Of a stretch of 64,000 nucleotides of DNA, positions 16,857 to 26,360 are shown in pieces. The DNA is from Arthrobacter sp. 24S4-2 (GTDB lineage Bacteria > Actinomycetota > Actinomycetes > Actinomycetales > Micrococcaceae): the NCBI RefSeq assembly GCF_005280255.1, contig NZ_CP040018.1, positions 310,001 through 374,000 on the forward strand, read 5' to 3'. Made by a program: the position numbers and the translations under genes. Position 1 is the stretch's first letter. Every line of letters begins with the position of its first letter. The notes beneath the pieces are model-generated. The model made no database searches. It had not been told where the DNA came from and saw nothing but the letters and a program-made list of their open reading frames with translations.

Positions 16857-19414
16857 TCAGCCGGACTCTGCCACGACCTCGTCCGCGTTCTTGTCCAGGC
16901 GCCAGCCCCTCCAGACGGGGTGCCTCAGCTTCCCGCCGCCGGTCCAATCGCCGAAGGTCACCTCCCCCACCAGACGCGGGGTCACCCAATGGGCATCGGA
17001 TGCATCGGTCTGGGGGACTTCGGTGAAGGGCGAGCTCTTCCTGGCCAGGGAATCCAGCCGCAGGCGCAGCTCAGTCAGCTCACGGTCGCTGAAGCCGCTG
17101 CCCACCCGGCCCACATACCGGAGTTTTGCGCCGTCCGGAATGCCCACCAGCAACGAGCCCACAGAGCCCTGCCGTGCCCCCTTGCCGGGCCGCCAGCCGC
17201 CCACCACCACTTCCTGGGTCCGCTCGAACTTTAGCTTCAGCCACGACCTGCTGCGCTCCCCGCTGACGTAACGGCCGTCAACGCGCTTGGCCATGATTCC
17301 CTCCAGCCCCAGTTCCCTGGCGCTCGCCAGGATGTGCTCCACCTCGTGGTGGAGCACTTCGGACAGGTGCACAGGGCAGCTGCCCGGCCACTCCAACTGC
17401 TCCAGGCGCGCCCTGCGTTTCCGGAGCGGCATCCAGCGGAGGTCCTCGCCATCGTCGGACAGCAGGTCGAACACCATGAGCCGGACCGGTGTGGCTGCCC
17501 GCGCCCTGGCGACGTCCGCCGCCTTCGTCAGCTTCATCCGGGTCTGCAGCAGCCCGAAATCGGGCCGTCCGGAGGGCCCGACGGCGATGATCTCGCCGTC
17601 GGCGGTGAAGCTCCGTTCCGGCCAGCAACGCCGCTCCGTGAGTTCCGGGTAGCTTGCGGACATGTCGTTGCCGTTCCGGCTGATGAGGCGGATCCTGGTT
17701 TCGTCGCCGACGATCAGGGCGCGGATGCCGTCCCATTTCAGTTCGAACTGCCAGTCCATGCCGCGGAGGTCGGCTGTGGTGCCGGCGCCGGCCATCATCG
17801 GGGCGAAATCCGGGGCCGCGGGCAGGGAAGAAGCGGCGGCACGCCGGGGCGGCCGCTCCGGTTCGAGTGGAAGTTCGCGGGGCTGTTCGTTGGGCCGCTC
17901 CGGCTGTGCTGCCGGAGTCCCGTGCCCCTTGCGGTCCATCAGGTGAATGAGCCACTGGGCCTGTTCCGCCGCCTGGGACGTGTCGCTGTCCCGTCCGGTC
18001 CGGATCAGCGCGAACCTCTTGGGTCCCCCAAGACCCCCTCCTTCAGCCCCCGTGAGGGTGGCGATGACTTCTTTGCCGGCAATCCATTTATCGCATTCGT
18101 AGTAGCCGTGGTCCCAGATGGTGACCGATCCGGCGCCGTACTGGCCTTTGGGAATGGTGCCCTCGAAGTCGAGGTAATCCATGGGATGGTCCTCCGTCTG
18201 GACAGCCAGATGGTTCTGGGTTCCCGTGATCGGAACGCCTTTCGGAAGCGCCCAGGACACCAGCACGCCGTCGCGCTCCAGCCGGAAGTCGAAGTGCAGC
18301 CGGCTGGCGTGGTGCTCCTGGATGACGAACCGTTCCCTGATGGTGCCGGCGTTTGGGTCCGCCCGGAACCGGTCCGCGCTGAACGGCTCCGGGGTCCCTT
18401 CGGGATCACGCTTGGAGCGGTACTTCTCCAGCCTCGGATCTCCGCTGCCGTCGCCTGCCGTTCCGCCGGCGCCCCTGGCCTGCCAGCTGACCCGGCGGCG
18501 TCGGCGTGGCCCTGCACGTGGCCGCCGCCGGCGGAGACAGCCGCGAACGGGTCCTTGCCGTCCTTCACCCGTCGCATGACCTCCCGGTAGTCCAGCTGCT
18601 TCAGGGTGGGGGAGGCCAGCTCGCGCCAGGTCCGCGGGGCCGCCACGGTGGGCCGCAGCCGGCCCCGGAGTGAGTAGGGCACGATGGTGGTCTTGGCGGC
18701 GTTGTTCTGGCTCCAGTCCACCAGGACTTTTCCCGTGCGCAGGCTCTTTTTCATATCGCTGACGGCAAGGTCCGGATGGTCTGCTTCCAGGGCGCGGGCA
18801 AGTTCATGGGCGAAGTCGGAGATGCGGTCCGAGCTCTGCGTGCCGTCGAGGCCGGCATAGAGGTGGATGCCCTTGCTGCCGCTGGTCACCGGAACAGGAT
18901 CCAGGCCCACGTCCTTGAGGATGGTGCGGGCGAGCTGGGCCACCTCCACGCACTCAGCCAGTCCAGCGCCCTCGCCGGGGTCCAGGTCCAGCACCAGCCG
19001 GTCGGGGAACATGGGATTTCCGTGCGGATCGACGCGCCACTGCGGGACGTGGATTTCCAGCGACCCCATTTGGGCCAGCCACGTAAGTGTTGCCGCGTCA
19101 TTGACCAGCGGGTACTGGTTGCTGCGCTCCTTATGGCGGATGGAAGCACGCGGAATCCAGCCGGGAGTGGACTCTTCCAGGTTCTTCTGGAAGAACATCT
19201 GTCCCGGTGCCTCGGCCGTGCCCACTCCGTTGACCCAGCGCTTCCGTGTGGCGGGCCGGTTGGCCGCGGCAGGGATCAGCACCGGAGCCACGGCGGCGTA
19301 GTACGCCAGGACGTCCGCCTTGGTGGTGCCCGTCTCCGGGTACATCACCTTGTCCAGGTTGGTGACGACCAGTTCGCGGCCCTGGACCCGGACACGCTCC
19401 CTACTGCCGGCCAA
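16857..19414 (-). pseudogene. ligD: NHEJ ATP-dependent DNA ligase LigD, interrupted by a frameshift
   Basis: Full-length actinobacterial LigD in two frames, about 850 aa if repaired. The N-terminal polymerase/primase domain (~1-300) has VLDLDPGEG with the metal-binding aspartates. The 3'-phosphoesterase domain has HHASRLHFDFRLERDG and YLDFEGTIPKGQYGAG. The C-terminal ligase domain has the nucleotidyl lysine in ELKWDGIR. The start is TTG 19414 with GGAGGTGA upstream. The frame breaks in the linker near 18472-18475; adding one G to the GGGG run (coding strand) joins the frames through a Gly/Ala-rich linker ending GDPRLEKYRSKRDPEG. The downstream part has no start of its own before the phosphoesterase motif. 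The break is probably a sequence error. Confidence 0.85.
18472..18475 (-). other. Probable frameshift site in ligD
   Basis: Run of four C on the plus strand (GGGG in the coding sense). One extra base would restore a single reading frame across the polymerase and phosphoesterase domains. The exact base is uncertain because the linker is low complexity. Confidence 0.6.
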
Positions 19415-19454
19415 AGGTCTTCACCTCCGGGCAAGTCTGATGTTCACTTGATCC

Positions 19455-20486
19455 ATGAGAGCCATCTGGAAAGGCGCTATCGCATTTGGGCTGGTCAACG
19501 TGCCGGTCAAGGTCTACAGCGCCACAGAGGACCACGACATCGGGCTGCACCAGGTCCACAACGCCGACGGCGGCCGCATCCGGTACCAGCGCCGCTGCGA
19601 AGTGTGCAGCGAGATCGTGGACTACGCGGACATCGACAAGGCCTACGAAGAGGACGGCCGCACGGTGATCCTCACCCGCGACGAGCTTAAGTCCATCCCG
19701 GCGGAGAGCAGCCACGAGATCGAAGTGGTGCAGTTTGTGCCGTCCGAGCAGCTGGATCCCATCATGTTCGAGCGCAGCTATTACCTGGAACCGGACTCGA
19801 AGTCGCCCAAGGCGTACGTCCTCCTCCGCCGGGCGCTGGAAGACACCGATCGGGTGGCAGTGGTCCAGTTCGCCTTGCGCGAGAAGACGCGGCTGGGTGC
19901 CCTGCGGATCCGCGACGACGTGCTGGTGCTGCAGTCCCTCCTGTGGGCGGACGAGGTGCGTGAAGCGGCGTTTCCCGCATTGGAGACGTCCGTCCGCATC
20001 TCTGCGCAGGAGCGGGAGATGTCCGCGGCCCTGGTTGACTCCATGGCCGGCGACTTTGAACCCGGCCAGTTCACGGACGACTACCAGGTGCAGCTCCGCA
20101 AACTCATCGACGCCAAGATCGAGCAGGGCGAGTCCCTGGACACGGAACAGACCTTCGGCGCCGAGGCCGCCGAAGCCGGCGGCGGCGAAGTGATCGACCT
20201 GATGGAGGCGCTCAAACGGAGCCTGGAAAGGAAGAGGGGAGGTGGCGGCGCCGAAACGTCCAAGGCCGACGCATCCCCGGAAGACGGCGAGGCTTCTCCC
20301 ACGAAGACGACCCGCGCGAAGGCAACCGCGGCCACCAAGGCAGCCTCCACTAATACAACGGCAGCCAAGGCACCTGCCAAGGCTCCCGCCTCCAAGGCTG
20401 CAGCCAGCAAGGCTCCTGCTTCCAAGACCCCAGCGAAGGAACCGGCGGCCAAAGAGCCGGCCAAGAGCCGGCGGAAGGGCGCCTGA
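19455..20486 (+). CDS. ku: Non-homologous end joining protein Ku
   Basis: 343-aa bacterial Ku. The Ku core (~1-260) starts MRAIWKGAIAFGLVNVPVKV and includes LHQVHNADGGRIRYQRRCEV and SYYLEPDSKSPKAYVLLRRA, all highly characteristic. After residue ~265 comes a long Lys/Ala/Pro-rich tail of repeated APAK/ASKA units, as in actinobacterial Ku proteins with DNA-binding tails. Ku binds double-strand break ends and recruits LigD, whose gene diverges from a 40-base intergenic region. Confidence 0.95.
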   Translation: MRAIWKGAIAFGLVNVPVKVYSATEDHDIGLHQVHNADGGRIRYQRRCEVCSEIVDYADIDKAYEEDGRTVILTRDELKSIPAESSHEIEVVQFVPSEQLDPIMFERSYYLEPDSKSPKAYVLLRRALEDTDRVAVVQFALREKTRLGALRIRDDVLVLQSLLWADEVREAAFPALETSVRISAQEREMSAALVDSMAGDFEPGQFTDDYQVQLRKLIDAKIEQGESLDTEQTFGAEAAEAGGGEVIDLMEALKRSLERKRGGGGAETSKADASPEDGEASPTKTTRAKATAATKAASTNTTAAKAPAKAPASKAAASKAPASKTPAKEPAAKEPAKSRRKGA

Positions 20487-20515
20487 CGCTGGACGGTGGC
20501 GCATGACTGCCGCCG

Positions 20516-20782
20516 TCAGGAGTTTCGGAGAGCTGAAATGAGCTCGCTCTTCTTCTTGGCGGAGTACCCGGCGAGTCCGATTTCCTTGGCCTTCGCCTTG
20601 AGCTCGGGCACTGTCCAGTCTTCATAGTCGCCCGCCTTGCCGCCCTTACGGCCCACTGCTGATCGGCCTCTCTTGGCGGCGGCGTTGGAAATACGGGCAG
20701 CCTTCTGCTTGGAGGCGCCGTCTTCCCGAAGTTCCCCGTACAGCTCCGGGTCCTTGATGCTGGGGTTCTTTTTCTCAGCCAT
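20516..20782 (-). CDS. Small Rho-N/SAP-like nucleic-acid-binding protein
   Basis: 88 aa. The C-terminal half, DWTVPELKAKAKEIGLAGYS followed by AKKKSELISALRN, has the helix-extended-loop-helix pattern of Rho N-terminal/SAP domains that bind nucleic acid. The N-terminal half (NPSIKDPELYGELREDGASK) resembles small DUF7218-type proteins. Its ATG follows the stop of the SRPBCC gene by 2 bases, so the two are translated together. Convergent with ku; a link to DNA repair is only suggested by position. Confidence 0.8.
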   Translation of the reverse strand: MAEKKNPSIKDPELYGELREDGASKQKAARISNAAAKRGRSAVGRKGGKAGDYEDWTVPELKAKAKEIGLAGYSAKKKSELISALRNS

Positions 20783-20784
20783 GA

Positions 20785-21357
20785 TCAGCTCGGTTTCGAG
20801 GGATCGGAGTCGTCCAGGACCGGGTCCACGCCGGCAGGGCGCTGCGGAGAGGGCACCGGGGCGTGTGCTGCGAAGCCGGCCTCTTCATCGGTGCTTTCCA
20901 CCTCGCCGCGGTCCACGGCCGAGCGCCAGGCGCCCGTTTCAATGCCGCGGTTTTCGATGAACTCCTTGAACCTCTTCAACTCGGCGCTGATCTGGTGGCT
21001 GTCCGCGCCGATGGCCGAACCCGCCTTCTCCACGAGGCCTTCCGGCTCCCATTCAAGTGCCACCGTGACCCGCGTCTGTTCCAGCCCAATGGGCTCGAAA
21101 GAGACCGTACCGGCGTTGCGCGGCTTGTCCGTGCTGACCCAGGCGATGCGGCGGTCAGGCAGCTGGTCGGTGATCTGGGCGTTGTATTCGCGCCGCACTC
21201 CGGCGATGTCGGTCCGGAAATGCAGGGACGTCTCGTCGATCTGCTCCACGGACTCAACGCCCCTCATGAACGTGGGGAATGATTCGAACTGGGTCCATTG
21301 GTTGTAGGCCGTGGACACGGGAACGTCCACCTCTATGGTTTCCTGCAAAGTCGCCAC
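20785..21357 (-). CDS. SRPBCC family protein (polyketide cyclase/dehydrase-like)
   Basis: 190 aa with a START/SRPBCC fold: ETIEVDVPVSTAYNQWTQFE at residues 6-25, FPTFMRGVESVEQID, and a last helix ending KRFKEFIENRG near 140. Proteins of this group bind hydrophobic ligands; many in actinobacteria are uncharacterised stress proteins. The final 45 residues are acidic and proline-rich, probably disordered. It starts at GTG and is the first gene of a pair with the Rho-N-like gene. A CTAAG-N4-CTTAG palindrome lies 112 bases upstream. Confidence 0.82.
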   Translation of the reverse strand: MATLQETIEVDVPVSTAYNQWTQFESFPTFMRGVESVEQIDETSLHFRTDIAGVRREYNAQITDQLPDRRIAWVSTDKPRNAGTVSFEPIGLEQTRVTVALEWEPEGLVEKAGSAIGADSHQISAELKRFKEFIENRGIETGAWRSAVDRGEVESTDEEAGFAAHAPVPSPQRPAGVDPVLDDSDPSKPS

Positions 21358-21468
21358 TGTCTCATCCTCTTTCAGCCCGGTAACGTGCCCCCGAATGCGG
21401 GTCTGCGGAGCGGCGTGTCGCCGCGCTACTCACGCTAACCGGGCCCGAAGGCAAAAACAAGGAATCTA

Positions 21469-21482
21469 CTAAGGCTGCTTAG
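21469..21482. promoter_or_regulatory. Palindrome CTAAG-N4-CTTAG upstream of the SRPBCC gene
   Basis: CTAAGGCTGCTTAG is a perfect 5+5 inverted repeat in the 280-base gap between the SRPBCC gene and ptsH. Related sequences occur ahead of dps (55169-55182) and the DUF6458 gene (26402-26412), suggesting a shared operator or promoter element. The regulator is unknown. Confidence 0.45.
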
Positions 21483-21596
21483 CTGCGCGCGGGGTGGAAG
21501 CCGGCCGTCCCGGAGCCTGCAGGAGAAGCGGTTAAAAGCAGCAGCCGGACCCCTGCGCCAGGCGCCCCCAAGAGGGACTTACCGTTGCGCAGCGGA

Positions 21597-21627
21597 CCGG
21601 CCGCGTGACGCTGACCTAAGCGGCCGG
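21597..21627 (-). terminator. Stem-loop after ptsH
   Basis: CCGGCCGC and GCGGCCGG pair perfectly around a 15-nt loop just after the ptsH stop on the minus strand. No T-run follows, so termination strength is uncertain. Confidence 0.45.
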
Positions 21628-21637
21628 CGTCGTGCCT

Positions 21638-21916
21638 TTACTCGGCGTCGTGATCGGTTTCCAGGATCTGGACCAGCTGGTCCAGGGCGGTGTCGGCGCC
21701 GTCGCCCTCGGCACGCAGGACCACAACATCGCCGTGCGCCGCGCCCAGGCTCATGAGGGACAGGATGCTGGCAGCATCCATGGCCTCGTCGGCCGGCTCG
21801 CCCTGGCGGGCGATGGTGATCTCGTGCGGGTATTCGCCGGCGGCCTCGGCAAAGATGGCGGCCGGGCGGGCGTGCAGCCCGACGCGGCTGGCGATGGTGG
21901 CGGTGCGTTCGAACAT
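21638..21916 (-). CDS. ptsH: Phosphocarrier protein HPr
   Basis: 92-aa HPr of the phosphotransferase system. RVGLHARPAAIF near residues 11-22 contains the phospho-accepting histidine (about His15), and AASILSLMSLGAAHGD near 48-63 covers the regulatory-serine region. It relays phosphate from enzyme I to EIIA domains. AAGGAG precedes its ATG. It is the last gene of the fru operon, 56 bases after fruA, and is encoded as a separate protein rather than fused to the fructose EII. ptsI is not in the window. Confidence 0.93.
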   Translation of the reverse strand: MFERTATIASRVGLHARPAAIFAEAAGEYPHEITIARQGEPADEAMDAASILSLMSLGAAHGDVVVLRAEGDGADTALDQLVQILETDHDAE

Positions 21917-21972
21917 TTGTGCTCCTTGGACTTCAGGTCAGGACAGGGGGTTTGGAAAGATACCGAACCGGG

Positions 21973-24036
21973 TCAGACAGTTACTGGAACCGGCTCCACG
22001 GTATCAACGGACTGGCGGACGGCCCAGCGCTTGAGGGCGATCACTGCCAGGGCGGTGACCACGGTGCCAACCATGATGGAGACAACGAACATCACGAAGT
22101 TGTCGATGGCGAAGAAGACGAAGAAGCCGCCGTGCGGGGCTTTCGAACCTACGCCGGCCGCCATGGAAATGGCACCGGTCACCGCACCGCCGAGCATGCT
22201 GGCGGGGATGACGCGCAGCGGATCGGCAGCAGCGAACGGGATGGCACCTTCGGAGATGAAGGACGCGCCCAGCAGCCAGGCCGCCTTGCCGTTTTCACGC
22301 TCGGCCAGGCTGAAGCGCTTCTTGTCGAGGACCGTGGATGCGAGTGCCATGGCCAGCGGCGGAACCATGCCCGAGGCCATGACGGCTGCCATGATCTGCC
22401 ACGGTGCCTGGTTGTCCAGCGTTGCGGCACCGAGTCCAGCGACGGCGAAGGAGTAGGCAACCTTGTTGACGGGTCCGCCGAGGTCGAAGCACATCATGAG
22501 GCCCAGGATGACGCCCAGGGCGATGGCGCTGGCACCGGTGAGACCGGAGAGCCAGGCGTTCAGGCCGGTAGTGATGGCAACGATCGGGGCACCAAGGATA
22601 AGGAACATCAGGCCGGACGCGACGAGCGAGGCCAGCAGCGGGATGATCACCACAGGCATCAGGCCGCGCAGCCAACGGGGCACGCTGATCTGGCCGATGA
22701 CGTGCGCGATGTAGCCGGCGAGCAGGCCGCCGACGATGCCGCCCAGGAAGCCTGCGCCCATGAACCCTGCTACGGCACCGGCCACGAAGCCCGGCGCGAT
22801 GCCCGGCCGGTCAGCGATCGCGTAGGCGATGTAGCCGGCCAGGGCCGGGACCAGGAAGCCAAGTGACAGGGCGCCGATCTTAAAGAGCACGGCACCGAGG
22901 TAGGCGCCGAGCGGGCCCCAGGCGTTGTCCGGGAACTGGGTCGGCAGGTTGAAGAGGCTGTTGTCCACCACGATGGCGTCCGCGTACTTCGTGATCAGGT
23001 AGCCGCCCATGAGGAAGCCCAGCGCGATCAGCAGACCGCCGCCGGCCACGAACGGGATCATGTAGCTGACACCCGTGAGGAGGGCCTTTTTCAGCTTCTG
23101 GCCGATATGCTCGCCCTTTTCGGTGGCTTCGTTCTCGGCCTGCTCCTCGGCCCCGAAGTGCGGGACGCGGCGGGCGTTCGGGTTGTCAGCGGCCGCGAGT
23201 GCTTCCTGGACCATCTTGTCCGGCTCGTCGATGCCGCGCTTGACGGGTGCGTTGATGACGGGCTTGCCGGCGAAGCGTTCCTTGCCGCGGACGTCAACGT
23301 CCACTGCGAAGATCACGGCGTCGGCGGCTGCGATCACGGCAGGGTCCAGCGGCTTGGCGCCGGAGGAACCCTGGGTTTCCACCTGCAGGTCCACGCCGAC
23401 TTCCTTGGCCGCGGCCACCAGCGAATCAGCTGCCATGTAGGTGTGGGCGATGCCCGTGGGGCAGGCCGTCACGGCGACGAGCCGCTTGGGGCCCTTGCCG
23501 GCGGCACTGGCGGCGCCGCCGGTGGCGGCACCGGCCGATGGTGCCACCGGGGCGGCGAAAGCGGGTTCCGCGGCGGCGGCCGGCTTGTCGGCCAGGGCGC
23601 CGTCCACCAGCTCGACGATGTCCGCTTGCGTAGTGGCGGCGCGCAGGGCTGCCGTGAAGTCCTTCTTGATCAGCGAGCGGGCCAGCTTGGACAGGAGCTT
23701 CAGGTGCTCCTGGTCCGCGCCTTCGGGGGCCGCGATGAAGAAGATCAGGTCCGCCGGGCCGTCCTTGGCGCCGAAGTCCACAGGGTGCGAGAGCCGCGCC
23801 ATGGCCAGTGTGGGCTGCGTAACCGCCGCGGAGCGGCAGTGCGGAATGGCGATGCCGCCGGGAACGCCCGTGGCTGTCTTCTGCTCGCGGGCAAAGGCGT
23901 CGGTGAAGAGGCCTTCCACCTCGGTGGCGCGGCCGTTGGCGGCAACCCTGCCGGCCAGATGGCGGATCACGTCCTCGGGCGTATTGCCCAGGTTCTGGTC
24001 GAGCTCGACCAGTTCAGTAGTAATGAGCTGAGTCAC
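21973..24036 (-). CDS. fruA: PTS fructose transporter subunit IIABC
   Basis: 687-aa fused fructose permease. The EIIA domain (~1-150) has the phospho-histidine in GIAIPHCRS near 67. An Ala/Pro-rich linker follows. EIIB has the phospho-cysteine in VAVTACPTGIAHTYMAAD near 200, and the C-terminal EIIC membrane domain (~320-680) has GVSYMIPFVAGGG and FDLGGPVNKVAYSF. It imports fructose as fructose-1-phosphate. The longest open frame reaches 24267, but GTG 24036 with GGAAGGA upstream fits the EIIA N-terminus (VTQLITTELVELD) and sits 2 bases after the fruK stop. Confidence 0.93.
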   Translation of the reverse strand: MTQLITTELVELDQNLGNTPEDVIRHLAGRVAANGRATEVEGLFTDAFAREQKTATGVPGGIAIPHCRSAAVTQPTLAMARLSHPVDFGAKDGPADLIFFIAAPEGADQEHLKLLSKLARSLIKKDFTAALRAATTQADIVELVDGALADKPAAAAEPAFAAPVAPSAGAATGGAASAAGKGPKRLVAVTACPTGIAHTYMAADSLVAAAKEVGVDLQVETQGSSGAKPLDPAVIAAADAVIFAVDVDVRGKERFAGKPVINAPVKRGIDEPDKMVQEALAAADNPNARRVPHFGAEEQAENEATEKGEHIGQKLKKALLTGVSYMIPFVAGGGLLIALGFLMGGYLITKYADAIVVDNSLFNLPTQFPDNAWGPLGAYLGAVLFKIGALSLGFLVPALAGYIAYAIADRPGIAPGFVAGAVAGFMGAGFLGGIVGGLLAGYIAHVIGQISVPRWLRGLMPVVIIPLLASLVASGLMFLILGAPIVAITTGLNAWLSGLTGASAIALGVILGLMMCFDLGGPVNKVAYSFAVAGLGAATLDNQAPWQIMAAVMASGMVPPLAMALASTVLDKKRFSLAERENGKAAWLLGASFISEGAIPFAAADPLRVIPASMLGGAVTGAISMAAGVGSKAPHGGFFVFFAIDNFVMFVVSIMVGTVVTALAVIALKRWAVRQSVDTVEPVPVTV

Positions 24037-24038
24037 TG

Positions 24039-25037
24039 TCAGTCCTTCCGGAGGGCCGTGATGGTTACGGCGTCGGGGGTGGTTTGGTGGACCGCCGGAA
24101 CTGTGGAGCCCGGCAGGGAAGCGGCGGCGGCACCGTGTGCCACAGCCTGACGGAGGCAGTCGGCCGGGGCGGCGCCCTGGCTGGAGGCGAGCAGGTAGCC
24201 GGCGAGGGATGAATCGCCCGCGCCGACCGTGCTGACCGCCTTGACCGGCGGATGCGTGGCCAGCCACGCGCCGTCGGACGTCACAAGTACCGCACCTTTG
24301 GAACCGAGCGTTGCCAGCACGGCACCTACACCGGAACGTACGACGGCGGCGGCGGCTGCCGCGGCAGCCTCCGGATCCGCTTCCAGTTCGTCAGCGGTGG
24401 ACGCCGTGGCGAAACCGGCTGCGGCAGCCAGCTCCGCCAGTTCTTCGGCGTTGGGTTTGAGGAGGTCCGGCATACCCGACGCATCGCCCGAGAGGGCTGC
24501 GGCGAGGGGCGCGCCGGAGGAGTCGACGGCAATGCGCGGGGCAGCATGTCCTGTGCCGTTGCCGTCATTTGTGGAGCGAAGCCGCCGGGTGACGGTGGCG
24601 TAGAAATCGGCCGGAACTCCGGGTGGGAGCGAGCCGGCCAGGACAACCCAGCTGGCGCCGCGGGAACGTTCCAGCAGCAGCCCGATCAGGGCTTCCTGCT
24701 GGTCTTCGCTCAGCACCGGGCCGGGTTCGTTGATCTTGGTGGTGACGCCATCCGGCTCCGTCAATGCCACGTTGGTACGCAGCGGCTCGTGGATGGGGAG
24801 GGCGGCGAAGGGGACGCCGCTGTCACGAAGCCCCGCGAGTACGGGATCGGAGTCGCCGCCCGGAAGGACCGCCAGTGTTTCCAGTCCGGAAGCCACCAGG
24901 GCGCGGGAGACGTTGACGCCCTTGCCGCCCGATTCCTGGCGGACGGAGACGGCCCGCTGCACTTCCCCGCGCAGCAGGGGCGAGGGGAGGCTCACTGTAC
25001 GGTCAAGGCTGGGGTTCGCGGTCAGGGTGACAATCAT
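24039..25037 (-). CDS. fruK: 1-phosphofructokinase
   Basis: 332-aa PfkB-family sugar kinase. The N-terminus reads MIVTLTANPSLDRTV; the GGKGVNVSRALVASG substrate-binding motif is near residues 38-52; the C-terminal TVGAGDSSLAGYLL with the catalytic aspartate is near 268-281. It phosphorylates the fructose-1-phosphate delivered by the PTS to fructose-1,6-bisphosphate. It overlaps the regulator upstream by 4 bases and abuts fruA downstream, so the order fruR-fruK-fruA-ptsH is one operon. Confidence 0.93.
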   Translation of the reverse strand: MIVTLTANPSLDRTVSLPSPLLRGEVQRAVSVRQESGGKGVNVSRALVASGLETLAVLPGGDSDPVLAGLRDSGVPFAALPIHEPLRTNVALTEPDGVTTKINEPGPVLSEDQQEALIGLLLERSRGASWVVLAGSLPPGVPADFYATVTRRLRSTNDGNGTGHAAPRIAVDSSGAPLAAALSGDASGMPDLLKPNAEELAELAAAAGFATASTADELEADPEAAAAAAAAVVRSGVGAVLATLGSKGAVLVTSDGAWLATHPPVKAVSTVGAGDSSLAGYLLASSQGAAPADCLRQAVAHGAAAASLPGSTVPAVHQTTPDAVTITALRKD

Positions 25038-25840
25038 GCGATCACCACGTCAACGCCGGCGTCAGCAAGCGCCGCTGCGAGTTCCGGGCTGGGTTCACTG
25101 TCTGTAATCAAGGTGTCCAGATCTTTCAACGAGGCGAACTGGACCAGCGTTTCCGCATCCAGCTTGGACGAATCGGCCAGCACCACAATGCGGCGTGCCG
25201 ACTGGACGAAGGCAGCCTTGACGGCGGCTTCTTCAGGATCGGGCGTGCTCAGCCCGAAGGCCGAATGGACTCCGTTGGCGCCGATGAAGGCGATGTCCGG
25301 ACGGATCCGGTGGGCTGCGTCCACGGTGGACTGCCCCACGGCAGCCTGGGTGAGGCCGCGGACCCTGCCGCCCAGGAGATGGAGGGCAATTCCCGGCTCG
25401 CCGGCGAGCTTCGCGGCGATGGGGATCGCATGGGTGATGACCACCAGTTCGTTGTCGGCGCCTACTGCCGATGTGCCGGGCTCGGCGAGGCGCAGGGCGA
25501 TCAGGTCCGCCAGGGCCTCCGTGGTTGAGCCGGCATCCACCAGGATGCTGCCGGCCGGGCTCTGCGGGATGAACGCCAGTGCGGCCTCGGCGATCCGCAG
25601 CTTTTCCGGCTGGCGCTGGATGGTCCGTTCGAGGATGCTTTCTTCGGTGGTGCTGATCCGGTCCGGAGCGACGGCGCCGCCGTGGACCCGGCGCACGGTT
25701 CCGGCGGCTTCCAGTGCGGCAAGGTCGCGGCGGACGGTTTCAGTGGTGATGCTGAAGCGCTCGGCAAGGGCAGTGACGCTGGCGCGGCCGCTTTCGGCGA
25801 CAAGACCTGCAATCAGCTGTTGGCGCTCCTCGGCGAACAC
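25034..25840 (-). CDS. fruR: DeoR-family transcriptional regulator (FruR)
   Basis: 268 aa. The N-terminal DeoR helix-turn-helix includes ASVTALAERFSITTETVRRD near residues 20-39 and GTVRRVHGGAV near 47. A ligand domain follows with the DeoR-type GSILVDAGSTTEAL near 98. It probably represses the fru operon until fructose-1-phosphate accumulates, as known for actinobacterial FruR. GTG start with GGAGGG directly upstream. First gene of the operon, so likely autoregulated. Confidence 0.9.
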   Translation of the reverse strand: MFAEERQQLIAGLVAESGRASVTALAERFSITTETVRRDLAALEAAGTVRRVHGGAVAPDRISTTEESILERTIQRQPEKLRIAEAALAFIPQSPAGSILVDAGSTTEALADLIALRLAEPGTSAVGADNELVVITHAIPIAAKLAGEPGIALHLLGGRVRGLTQAAVGQSTVDAAHRIRPDIAFIGANGVHSAFGLSTPDPEEAAVKAAFVQSARRIVVLADSSKLDAETLVQFASLKDLDTLITDSEPSPELAAALADAGVDVVIA

Positions 25841-25934
25841 TTACCCTCCATTGCGTAAAAAACTGCAGAACCTCTGGATTGAGCTCGGTGACTGGGTTTC
25901 CGTGACTGCCATCACACGATGTTGAATTGTTTGA

Positions 25935-25963
25935 CTTTATCTTTGTTCTTGTTGGTTTGTCAA
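25935..25963 (-). promoter_or_regulatory. fru operon promoter with TTTGT-type repeats
   Basis: On the minus strand TTGACA (25963-25958) and ATAAAG (25940-25935) are separated by 17 nt, a good housekeeping sigma promoter about 95 bases before fruR. The spacer and flanks carry repeated ACAAA/AACAA words, for example GACAAACCAACAAGAACAAA, a plausible DeoR-type operator. This AT-rich patch stands out in the GC-rich surroundings. Confidence 0.65.
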
Positions 25964-26102
25964 TGAAAACAACACGAACGCAGATGGACCCCTGTCGGGA
26001 AAGCCGGAAGCCGGGCCGGACCATGGTGGTCTGGCCCGGCTTCCGGGAAGTTCAGCTGCGGTTCATCCCTGTCCGTGGACAGTCGCGGCCGGAAGGGCAT
26101 GG

Positions 26103-26360
26103 CTAGATGCCGCCGTCCCGGCTCTCGTTGCGGACAATGCGTTCGCCGGTATTCGGATCCACCACTGACCGGGTCTCGCTCACCCGGCGTGTGCGTCCCG
26201 GCGATGCCAGGACCAGCGAGGTGATCAGGCCGATGACGCCGACGGCCATCAGGATGTAGCCGATGAGCGTCTGGTCCACGTAAGGGATGAGGCCGGGGGT
26301 GATGGCCCACGCCAAAATGGCGCCGATGGCGATAAGGAAAATGGAGGAACCGATTCTCAT
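26103..26360 (-). CDS. DUF6458 family small membrane protein
   Basis: 85 aa. Two hydrophobic helices (about residues 5-22 and 33-53) form a hairpin, followed by a hydrophilic tail rich in Arg, Ser and Glu. The pattern MRIGSSIFLIAIGAILAWAI and YILMAVGVIGLI matches the actinobacterial DUF6458 family. Its function is unknown. It stands alone; a TAAG-N4-CTTT half-palindrome related to the one ahead of dps lies about 45 bases upstream. Confidence 0.8.
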   Translation of the reverse strand: MRIGSSIFLIAIGAILAWAITPGLIPYVDQTLIGYILMAVGVIGLITSLVLASPGRTRRVSETRSVVDPNTGERIVRNESRDGGI

